NCBI RefSeq assembly: GCF_904849725.1
Contig: NC_058518.1
Location: 391,331,581-391,395,580 of the forward strand
Direction: 5' to 3'
Length of the DNA stretch: 64,000 bases
DNA from: Hordeum vulgare subsp. vulgare
Taxonomy: Eukaryota; Streptophyta; Magnoliopsida; Poales; Poaceae
In this document: positions 55,618 through 64,000 of the stretch, piece by piece
Layout: each line of letters opens with the position of its first letter
Position numbering within the stretch: the first letter of the stretch is position 1
Notes under the pieces: model-generated
The model's input: only the letters and a program-made list of their open reading frames with translations
Databases searched by the model: none
What the model was told of the DNA's origin: nothing
Program-made: the position numbers and the translations under genes

Positions 55618-57971
55618 GGCCTTCTTAAGTATTTTGAAAGCTTCCTCACAATCCTCATCAAAACAAAAGGAACATCCTTCTGCAAGAGGTTGGTAAGAGG
55701 CGTAGAAATCTTAGAGAAGTCTTTAATGAACCTTCTATCGAAACCAGCATGACCTAGGAAACTTCGTATACCTCTGATATCTATGGGGCAAGGCATTTTC
55801 TCAATTGCATCAACCTTAGCCTTATCAACTTCAATGCCTTTCTCAGCAATTTTGTGTCCTAAGACGATGCCTTCATTAGCCATGAAGTGGCACTTCTCCC
55901 AGTTCAAGACGAGGTTGGTATCTTTGCATCTCTGTAAGACTCGATCAAGGTTGCTGAGGCAATCGTCAAAGGAAGAACCGTAAACGGAGAAATCATCCAT
56001 GAAAACCTCAACAATATTTTCACAAAAGTCAGAGAATATTGCCATCATACATCTTTGAAAGGTGGCAGGTGCATTACACAAGCCAAAAGGCATACGTCTA
56101 TAAGCAAAGGTACCGAAGGGGCAGGTGAAAGTGGTTTTCTCCTGATCAGATTGTGCAATAGGTATTTGCGAGAAACCTGAATAACCGTCTAGAAAGCAGA
56201 AGTGTGTGTGTTTAGATAGCCTTTCTAGCATTTGGTCGATAAACGGCAAAGGATAATGGTCTTTCCTGGTTGCCTTGTTCAGTTTCCGGAAGTCTATCAC
56301 CATCCTATAGCCAGTAATAATCCTCTGTGGGATTAGTTCATTCTTATCATTAGGAACGACGGTGATACCTCCCTTCTTAGGTACGCACTGTACTGGACTT
56401 ACCCAATCACTATGAGCAACATGATAAATGATTCCTGCTTCCAAAAGCTTTAATATTTCCTTTGTCACGACCTCTTTCATCCTAGGATTTAATCTCCGTT
56501 GATGATCAGCAACTGGCTTAGAATCAGGATCAGTTTTAATCTTGTGCTGACATAGAGTGGGACTAATACCCTTAAGATCATCAAGAGTATATCCAATAGC
56601 AACACAGTGCTTCCTCAAGGTTTTTAGTAACTTCTTCTCTTCGTGATTCGAGAGGTGAGCACTAATAATAACAGGGTATATCTCCTTCTCATCAAGATAG
56701 GCATACTTAAGTGTATCTGGTAAGTGTTTTAGCTCGAACACAGGATCACCCTTTGGTGGGGGAGGATCCCGAAGCAGTTCAACAGGCAGATTATTCTTAA
56801 GAATAGGATATTGTTCTAAAACAATTTTATCTATCTCATCTCTTTCATCCATATGCATATCATTTTCATGCTCAAGCAGATATTTCTCTAAAGGATCCGT
56901 AGGAGGCACGACAATAGAGGCAAGAGCAATGATTTCATCCCTACCAGATGACTCTTTTTCATGGGGTTGTCTTCCAAACTTGGAGAAGTTAAATTCATGA
57001 GACACACCCTCGAAACTAATAGTGACAGTTTGTTTAATGCAATCAATATGAGCATTGACAGTGTTGAGAAAGGGTCTACCAAATATGATGGGACAAAAGC
57101 TATCTTGTGCAGTAGCAAGGATGAGGAAATCAGTAGGATACTTCGTCTTACCACACAGGACTTCTACGTCTCTCACAATTCCCACAGGGCAGATAGTGTC
57201 TCTATTAGCTAGCGTAATAGTGACATCAATGGGTTCTAACTCAGCAGGTGCAATCTCATCTTTGATTTCATCATATAGGGACCGGGGTATTGCACTAACA
57301 CTAGCACCCATATCAGATAAACCATGATAACAGTGATCTCCTCTCTTGACAGAAACAACGGGTAGGCCAACTACAGGTCCGTATTTGTCTTTCGCGTGAG
57401 GTTTAGCAATTCTAGCGGAGTCCTCACAGAATTTGATAACATGCCCGTCTATGTCTTTGGCTAAGAGATCTTTGATAATAGCAACACTAGGTTCAACACT
57501 AATTTCCTCAGGGGGTGCAAGTGGTCTAATGTAACCCCTACGTATCACAGTTGGAGCTTTAGAATAATCCTTTTTCCTAGCAGGGTAAGGTGGTTTCTCA
57601 GTGTAGGCACAAGGAACAATAGGATCATTATAGGCAATGACTTTCTCTTCAACTAGATTGGGTTTAACTATGTTGACTTCTACAGGAGGATGATACTTAA
57701 ACCACTTCTCTTTGGGAAGATCAATATGAGCAGCAAAAGATTCACATAGAGAAGCTACTATCTTAGAGTGAAGTCCATACTTAGCGCTAAAATCTCTAGA
57801 AGTGTTTGTTTCAACAAAAGATTTAACGCAATCAAACTGGAAATTCATACCTGACTCCTTACCTTCTTCAAGCTCCCAATCTTCAGAGTTACGTTTGATT
57901 CTTTCCAATAAATTCCACTTGTGGTCATTATCCTTCTTCACAAAAGAACCGGTACAAGAAGTGTCAAGCAT
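55614..57971 (-). pseudogene. pol: H gag C-terminus, protease and reverse transcriptase
   Basis: 785 open codons. Protease DMGASVSAIPRSLYDE (catalytic D codon 57312-57314; family usually D-L-G) and CPIIFGRPFLNTV. RT: YRMVIDFRKLNKAT, FCFLDGYSGFSQIPI, YRRMPFGLCNAPATFQRCM and the catalytic FMDD box at 55992-56003 (FMDDFSVYG), then thumb and connection (LGHKIAEKGIEVD, IRSFLGHAGFDRRF). A frameshift near 55670 ends the frame in a non-family tail. The N-terminal ~130 residues are the end of gag. This is the only gypsy RT in the window and nearly intact. Confidence 0.9.
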
Positions 57972-58519
57972 GGTACGATCTTCATGAGAAAGCCGAGCAT
58001 AAAAGTTTGAGTGATAATTTCTCTCGAGAGCTCATGATTGGGGCATGAATATAGCATTGATTTAAGCCTCCCCCAAGCTTGAGCTATGCTTTCCCTGTCA
58101 CGAGGCCAAAAGTTATAAATATAATTCCGATCATGATGTACTAAATGCATAGGATAAAACTATTGATGAAATTCCAATTTCAACCGATTGTAGTCCCATG
58201 ATCCAGTATCATCACATAGCCTATACCATGTCAACGCCTTATCCTTCAAAGATAAAGGAAAGACTTTCTTATTTACCTCATCCTCGGGCAAACCTGCAAG
58301 CTTAAATAAACCACAAACTTCATCTACATAGATTAGATGCAAGTCTGGATGTGATGATCCATCTCCTGTAAAAGGATTAGCCAGCAGTTTCTCAAGCATA
58401 CCCGAAGGAATTTCATATAAGATATTTTCAGTAGGTACCTTAGGTTGAGGAGGAACTCCTCGTGCTTCCGTTCGTGGTGAAGATACCACGAACAAATTCC
58501 TCAGAGGAACAGTTTCCAT
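57938..58519 (-). pseudogene. H gag
   Basis: Start chosen at ATG 58519 (METVPLRNLF). Gag core: LPEDEVNKKVFPLSLKDKALTWY, then TAG at 58160-58162 interrupts at FHQ; the frame reopens (HDRNYIYNFWPRDRESIAQAW ... CPNHELSREIITQTF). A shift near 57990-58010 leads into the 57971 frame. Forms the particle and packages RNA; could in principle serve S and E in trans (inference). Confidence 0.82.
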
Positions 58520-58625
58520 AGTGACAAGTGACAATAAATTTCAGCATAGTATATAAATGTTTCCTTACCAAATTCCACTTACCAAAGGCGCTTCCCTCCC
58601 CGACAACGGCGCCAGAAAAGAGTCT
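58520..58625 (-). other. H leader and primer-binding site (tRNA-Asp type)
   Basis: Minus-strand TGGCGCCGTTGTCGGGGA at 58597-58614, one mismatch to the tRNA-Asp complement, 11 bases from the LTR end at 58626. Confidence 0.9.
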
Positions 58626-60148
58626 TGATGACCCACAAGTATAGGGGATCAATCGTAGTCCTTTCGATAAGTAAGAGTGTCGAACCCAACGAGGAGCAAA
58701 AGGCTCTGATAAACGGTTTTCAGCAAGGTAATAACTGCAAGCACTGAAAGTAGCGGTAACAAGTGATGGTGTAGTGAGGTGAAACGTAGCAGGTGAAAAG
58801 TAACAAGTAATAGCAACGGTGCAGCAAAGTGGCACAATCCCTTTTGTAGCAAGGGACAAGCCTGAACAAAGTCTTATAGGAAGTAAAGCGCTCCCGAGGA
58901 CACATGGGAATTTCTGTCATGCTAGTTTCATCATGTTCATAGGATTCGCGTTCGTTACTTTGATAGTTTGATATGTGGGTGGACCGGCGCTTGGGTACTG
59001 CCCTTACTTGGACAAGCATCCCACTTATGATTAACCCCTCTCGCAAGCATCCGCAACTACAAAAGAAGAGTTAAGACAACGTCTAACCATAGCATTAAAC
59101 TAGTGGATCCAAATCAGCCCCTTACGAAGCAACACATAGACTGGGGTTTAAGCTTCTGTCACTCTAGCAACCCATCATCTACTTACTACTCCCCGATGCC
59201 TTCCTCTAGGCCAAAATATGGTGAAGTGTTATGTAGTCTACGTTCATATAACACCACTAGAGGAAAAGACAACATACAACATATCAAAATACCAAACGAA
59301 TACCAAATTCACATGACTATTAATAGCAAGACTTATCCCATGTCCTCAGGAACAAAAGTAACTACTCACAAAGCATGGATATATTCATGACCAGAGAAGT
59401 AATGAATATAATAATGGATCTGAACATATAATCTTCCACCAAGTAAACCAACTAGCATCAACTACAAAGAGTAATCAACACTACTAGCAACCTTACGGGT
59501 ACCAATCGGCGTCGCGAGATGGCGATTGGTTACAAGAGATAGACTAGGGTTTGGATAGGAGATGGTGCTGATGAAGATGTTGATGGAGATGACTCCCCTT
59601 CGACGAGAGGAGTGTTGGTGATGACGATGGCGACGATTTCCCCCTCCGGGAGGGAAGTTTTCCTAGCAGGATCGTCCTACCGGAGCTCTAGATTGGTTCT
59701 GCTCAAGTTCCGCCTCGTGGCGGCGGCACCTCCTCGAAAAAGCTCCGCCTTGATTTTTTTTCCGGACGAAACCCTTCATATAGCAGAAGAGGGGGGCCAG
59801 TGGGCCACCAGGGTGCCCACAAGCCCTGTAGCGGCGGCCAGGGGGCAGGCCGCGGCTACCAGGCTTGTGGGACCCTGGCAGCTCCCCTCTGGCACTTCTT
59901 TCGCCCAATATTTTTATATATTACCAAAAAATTCCACGTTGATTTTCTGGGCATTTGGAGTTGCGCAGAATAGAGGACTCAGACTTGCTCCTTTCCAGTC
60001 TAGAATTCTAGCTGCCGGTATTCCCCCTCTTCAAATAAACCTTGCAAAATAAGAGATAAAAGGCATAAGTATGGTACCACAAAGTATAATAACAGTCCAT
60101 AAAGCGACAAATATCAACATGAAAGCATGATGCAGAATGGACGTATCA
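58626..60148 (-). repeat. H 5' LTR
   Basis: 1523 bp; minus strand TGATACGTCCATTCTGCATC ... ACTTGTGGGTCATCA. Hairpin 59817-59870 (CCACAAGCC / GGCTTGTGG with GCGGCGGCC / GGCCGCGGC inner arms) upstream of a weak TATA (CTATATGAAGG, about 59773-59783). Only its first ~332 bp at the low-coordinate end are matched by the truncated 3' LTR. Confidence 0.92.
59817..59870 (-). promoter_or_regulatory. U3 hairpin in H 5' LTR
   Basis: Same outer arms as in S and E, inner arms GC-rich. Followed about 35 bases downstream (minus strand) by the TATA-like CTATATGAA. Confidence 0.72.
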
Positions 60149-60153
60149 GTGAC

Positions 60154-60645
60154 GAAGAGCTCGTCCTAAAGGGTTACGTCGACGCAAGCTTTAACACTAA
60201 TCCGGATGACTCTAAGTCTCAAACCGGATACATATTTATTCTTAATGGGGGTGCGGTAAGCTGGTGCAGTTCCAAGCAAAGCGTCATAGCAGATTCTACA
60301 TGTGAAGCGGAGTACATGGCTGCCTCAGAGGAAGCTAAGGAGGGTGTCTGGATGAAGTAGTTCATGACAGATCTTGGAGTTGTGCCGAGCGCACTATATC
60401 CAATAACTCTGTTCTGTGACAACACTGGTGCCATTGCTTTAGCAAAGGAACCAAGGTTTCACAAGAAGACCAGGTACATCAAACGACGCTTCAACCTCAT
60501 TCGCGACTACGTCGAAGGAGAGGACATAAATATTTGCAAAGTGCACACGGATCTGAATGTAGCAGATCCGCTGACTAAACCTCTTCCAAGGGCAAAACAT
60601 GATCAACACCAGAACTATATGGGTGTTAGATTTATTACAATGTAA
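60154..60645 (+). pseudogene. C2 RNase H, part after element H
   Basis: Continues the frame left at 33033: LVLKGYVDASFNTNPDDSKS (catalytic D), ADSTCEAEYMAASEEAKEGVW (E) and LFCDNTGAIALAKEPR (D), ending at TAA 60643-60645. TAG at 60358-60360 interrupts. The tail VADPLTKPLPRAKHDQH is typical for Angela/BARE elements. Confidence 0.9.
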
Positions 60646-60697
60646 ATCGCATGGCGATGTGAGGACTAGATTATTGAATCTAGTGCAAGTGGGAGAC
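60646..60697 (+). other. C2 polypurine tract region
   Basis: Short spacer ending GCAAGTGGGAGAC at 60685-60697, directly before the LTR start TGTTGGAATT; purine-rich plus-strand primer site. Confidence 0.75.
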
Positions 60698-62490
60698 TGT
60701 TGGAATTATGCCCTAGAGGCAATGATAAAATAGTTATTATTATATTTCCTATTTCAAGATAATCGTTTATTATCCATGCTATAATTGTATTGAATGAAAA
60801 CATAGATACATGTGTGGATACATAGACAAAACAATGTCCCTGGCAAGCCTCTAGTTGGCTAGCCAGTTGATCAAGGATAGTCAAGGTTTTCTGACTATAT
60901 GCAAGTGTTGTCACATGATAACTGGATCACATCATTAGGAGAATCATGTGATGGACTAGACCCAAACTATGAACGTAGCATGTGATTGTGTCATTTTGTT
61001 GCTATTGTTTTCTGCGTGTCAAGTATTTATTCCTATGACCATGAGATCATATAAATCACTGGCACCGGAGGAATACCTTGTGTGTATCAAACGCCACAAC
61101 GTAACTGGGTGACTATAAAGGTGCTCTACAGGTATCTCCGAAGGTGTCCGTTGAGTTAGTATGGATCAAGACTGGGATTTGTCACTCCGTGTGACGGAGA
61201 GGTATCTCGGGGCCCACTCGATAATACAACATCACACACAAGCCTTGCAAGCAATGTGACTAAGTGTAAGTCACGGGATGTTGTATTATGAAAAAGTAAA
61301 AAGACTTGCTGGTAACGAGATTGAAATAGGTATGCGGATACCGACGATCGAATCTCGGGCAAGTAACATACCGAAGGACAAAGGGAATGACATACGGGAT
61401 TATATGAATCCTTGGAACTGAGGTTCAACTGATAAGATCTTCGGAGAATATGTAGGATCCAATATGGGCATCCAGGTCCTGCTATTGGATATTGACCGAG
61501 GAGTGTCTCGGGTCATGTCTACATAGTTCTCGAACCCGCAGGGTCTGCATACTTAAGGTTCGATGATGTTTTAATATAGTTGAGTTATATGTGTGGTTAT
61601 CGAATGTTGTTTGGAGTCCTGGATGAGATCAAAAACGTCACGAGGGTTTCCGGAATGGTCCGTAAACGAAGATTGATATATAGGATAGTTTCATTTGGTC
61701 ATCAGAAAGTTTTGGGCATTACCGGTAGTGTACCGGGAGTGGCGAATGGGTTCCGGGTATTCACCGGGAGGGGCCCACCCACCCGGGAGTGAGCCCAGTG
61801 ACCCTAGGGTGGTGCACGAGCCCTTAGTGGGCTAGTGACGCCAGACCAATAGCGCCATGGCACCACAAGGGAAAATACCAAAGGAAAGAAGAAGAAAAAA
61901 AGGAAAGAGGGAGGTGGGAAGGAAGAGGAGGACTCCTCCTTCCCCAAACCGAATTGGAGAAGGAGTCCTCCTCTCCCTTCGGCCGGCGCACCCTTGGGGT
62001 CCTTGATCCCCAAGGCTAGCCCCTCCCCTCCTCCTATATATACTGGTGGTTTTAGGGGTTTTGAGACACAACTTTGCCACATGCAACTCAAACCTATACC
62101 ACATAATTTTACCTCTAGATCGGATTTCTGCGGAGCTTGGGCGGAGCCCTGCAGGAGTAGATCATCACCACCACGGGAGTCACATTGCCAGAGAACTCAT
62201 CTACTTCTCTGTCTCTCTTGCTGGATCAAGAAGGCCGAGATCGTCATCAAGCTGTACGTGTGCTAAACGCGGAGGTGTCGTCCGTTCGGCGCTAGATCGG
62301 AACGGATCGTGGGACGATGGTGATTTGAATCACGAAGCTGTACCACTACATCAACCGCGTTTCTTAACGCTTCCCGCTTAGCGATCTACAAGGGTACGTA
62401 GATCTAATCTCCTCTCGTAGATGGACATCACCATGATAGGTCTTCGTGTGTGTAGGAATTTTTTTGTTTCCCATGCAACGTTCCCCAACA
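60698..62490 (+). repeat. C2 3' LTR (Angela/BARE/WIS-like)
   Basis: TGTTGGAATTATGCCC to ...CGTTCCCCAACA, 1793 bp, with inverted terminal TGTTGG / CCAACA. TATA box TATATATA about 62035-62042. The next 5 bp (ACTAC, 62491-62495) would be the right TSD; the left one is outside the window. ORFs here are not coding. Confidence 0.92.
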
Positions 62491-63574
62491 ACTACTAGAA
62501 ATCATTAAGGTAAACCCGACCATAGCATTAAATATCAAGTCCTCTTAATTCCCATACGCGCATAACTCCCTTACTCTCGTGTAAGTTTCTGTTACTCTCG
62601 CCACCCACTATAAGCGAATCATGAACATATTGTAAACCCTCCAGTGTGTATCCTTCACGTGTGATCCTCACGGAAGGCACCTTTGGATAGCACCATATCA
62701 ATACACAACTCATATCAATAACATCATATCACAATTAACCCATAGGAAAAAACGAATCTACTCAAACATAATACGATAGCCACATATCATTGGGAAATAG
62801 TATGTAGTGTTGAGCACCATGTTTAAATAGAGAGTTATAGTTAAAAAAGGGGTGTTACACCACTGCATAGAGGGGGAGAATTGGTGTTCATTGCGGCAAG
62901 ATTTTTTATGTAGATCGTCGTCACGCTCCTTGCCCCGACGACACTCCGGTGCCACCAGGAGGAGGGGGAGAGAGCCCCCCTCCTTCTTCTTCTTTATTGG
63001 CACCCCCCTAGATGGGAGGAGAGACCCCATATGGTCCATAGCCTCCATGGTGGTAGAGCGGCAGGAGCCCCTCTGAAATTGGATCTCCCTCTTTGTTTTC
63101 TTCTATTTCGGGTACATGTTTTCTCACCCTTCACCGTTTCTTAAATTCTTGGAGATCTGTAACTCCGATCAGGCTGAAATTTTTACACAATTTTTTCCAT
63201 AAATTATCTTTCCTTCGTTAGAAGAAGAGCCCCAACCGACTCAAGGTGTGGCCATTAGAGGGCAGCGCGCGCCAGGGGGTATGGGTCGCGCCCTGGTGGG
63301 TAGTGGAGGTCGTGGGCCTCCTTTTACATTGATTCCACCTCCAAAAAACGCATATATTCCAAAATAATTCCATGTAAATTTTTATCCCATTTGGACTTTG
63401 TTTGATATGGATATTCTACAAAACAAAAAACATGCAACAAACAAGAACTCACACTTGGCACTCGATCAATATGTTAGTCTAATAAATCATATAAAATGTT
63501 GCCAAAAGTATGTGAAAGTTGTATAATATTGGCATGGAACAATGAAAAAATATAGATACGATGGAGACATATCA
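62491..63574 (-). repeat. Fragment of another gypsy LTR
   Basis: The minus strand begins at 63574 with TGATATGTCTCCATCGTATC and has the TGTTCCATGCC-type, AAGTGTGAGTTCTTG and later features typical of this LTR group; a GC-rich block lies around 63255-63300. It is cut at 62491 by the insertion of C2, so this is the 5' part of an LTR whose rest would be left of the window. No supported ORF; the Pro/Gly-rich frames are shadows. Confidence 0.7.
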
Positions 63575-64000
63575 CATGGCTATTTGCTTAGTGCTCTCGT
63601 TGCCAAATTAGGCCCGGTGTGGCTCGTTAGGCCTATTAGGCCAATGCCATCACTAGGCTCCCGACCGACGCAACTTATCGTCCTTTCTTCCTCCTCTCGA
63701 TCCCAACTCCACCCCGTCCTCCTTTCAATCCCCGCCGCCGCGCAGCCTGACGTCTCCGCCGCTCCGCTAGACATCGCCGCCGCCTCTTCCTGACGCCGAT
63801 GCCACCTTCGCCAGCCGCCTCCGCGTGACACCCCAAGCACCTTCGCGGTAAGTCCTACACCTCCTCTCTTAATTTCTTGATTGAACCATCAACATAGCAT
63901 GGGTGGGAACATTCGAACATCCATTAAATTACTCACTTCTCCTTATATTTCCAGGGTCAATTCTAAGCAACAACCGGTGAGTCTTTGTAAAATCGCCCGC
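63575..64000 (+). other. Unassigned, possibly low-copy sequence with a gene-like 5' end
   Basis: It does not resemble any element above. CT- and GCC-rich (63660-63845), like a grass 5' UTR or first exon, followed by GCG|GTAAGTCC (donor at 63848) and TATATTTCCAG|GG (acceptor ending 63954), then after 22 bases another donor-like CCG|GTGAGTC (63977). The longest ORF on each strand here is short and GC-driven. It could be the first exon(s) of a host gene continuing to the right, or part of a DNA transposon; no ATG can be chosen. Confidence 0.35.

Larger units (their letters stand above)
33039..60148 (-). mobile_element. Element H: autonomous-type Athila-like gypsy (minus strand)
   Basis: 5' LTR 58626-60148, PBS 58597-58614, gag, protease, RT, RNase H and integrase (58519 down to 54641 and 36346 to 35455), a 3' ORF (35198-34680), non-coding tail and a truncated 3' LTR 33039-33371. 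TSD GTGAC at 33034-33038 and 60149-60153. Split in the integrase by S3 (TSD ATAGC). About 8.8 kb remains after removing S3. It is the only element of the gypsy group in the window with RT and integrase, and shares the PBS type with S and E. Confidence 0.92.
28762..62490 (+). mobile_element. Element C2: Angela/BARE/WIS-like copia, host of the whole nest
   Basis: Leader from 28762, gag-pol 29612-33033 and 60154-60645, 3' LTR 60698-62490. The coding region is split at 33034/60153 by insertion of H with TSD GTGAC. Its 5' LTR and start of leader lie left of the window because X is inserted in the leader. Assigned by the LTR start TGTTGGAATTATGCCCTAG and the leader/gag pattern (recall). Coding region decayed by many stops and shifts, as expected for the oldest layer. 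Confidence 0.9.

Noticed and set aside
55992..56003. FMDD instead of YMDD in H reverse transcriptase as an unusual catalytic box
   Set aside because: Phe at this position is, to my knowledge, common in plant gypsy RTs; both aspartates are present.
59612..60052. 146-codon plus-strand ORF in the H 5' LTR
   Set aside because: Antisense to the LTR, spans the hairpin and U3, no homologous frame in other copies.
61804..62381. ORFs on both strands in the C2 3' LTR
   Set aside because: LTR sequence with TATA and leader; frames are not known for this family and have no motifs.
62758..63076. Pro/Gly-rich ORFs on both strands
   Set aside because: Within an antisense LTR fragment, GC-driven open frames.
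63580..63840. Minus-strand 86-codon ORF at the right edge
   Set aside because: Mirror of a GCC-rich stretch, no motif; plus-strand splice-like signals are more suggestive.

Overview
The window is retrotransposon-rich DNA of a large-genome grass. The element types (an Angela/BARE/WIS-like copia LTR opening TGTTGGAATTATGCCC, several Athila/Tat-lineage gypsy families whose LTRs open TGATACGTC, and a SIRE/Maximus-like copia with a third ORF) point to Triticeae (wheat, barley or relatives). The family names are from recall; the element boundaries and target-site duplications (TSDs) are read directly. No ordinary host gene is evident except possibly in the last ~430 bases.

Positions 1-62490 are one nested LTR-retrotransposon stack that can be unpicked insertion by insertion. 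Level 0 is an Angela/BARE-like copia ('C2', + strand). Its 5' LTR lies left of the window, its leader resumes at 28762 and its 3' LTR ends at 62490. Two elements interrupt C2. (i) Athila-like 'X' (+) sits in the C2 leader; only its 3' part is in the window (1-412, 12183-13784, 27577-28761). X is interrupted by SIRE-like copia 'C1' (413-12177, TSD ATGGT) and, inside its 3' LTR, by the non-autonomous gypsy 'S1' (from 13785). S1 carries a solo LTR of another family (14093-15806, TSD CCGCC). An illegitimate tandem duplication then copied part of X plus the S element (junction 24620/24621), and the second S collapsed to a solo LTR (26075-27571). (ii) Autonomous gypsy 'H' (minus strand, 33039-60148, TSD GTGAC) sits in the C2 RNase H region. 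H is split inside its integrase by 'S3' (+, 36352-54635, TSD ATAGC, same family as S1), and S3 is split in gag by 'E' (minus, 38206-46435, TSD GTTTG, same family as X). To the right lie an LTR fragment (62491-63574) and a short unassigned GC-rich stretch.

How the pieces relate: H has gag, protease, RT, RNase H, integrase and a 3' ORF. S and E have gag and protease but no RT or integrase, yet share with H a tRNA-Asp-type primer-binding site and TGATACGTC-type LTR ends, so they look like dependants of an H-like autonomous element (inference). All gag-pol genes here are broken by stops, shifts or insertions. The long uninterrupted frames are the C1 third ORF (8628-10205), the H 3' ORF (34680-35198) and the S3 second ORF (50008-51027).

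The most interesting signal is not a single gene. A GC-rich inverted repeat with arms CCACAAGCC / GGCTTGTGG sits just upstream of the TATA region in the gypsy LTRs, and recurs inside S1/S3 and H immediately upstream of their 3' ORFs, together with other U3-like sequence. C1 independently has an ACGT-palindrome array plus TATA box, resembling its own LTR U3, in front of its third ORF. Three retrotransposon lineages thus appear to carry an internal, LTR-like promoter module for a downstream ORF.
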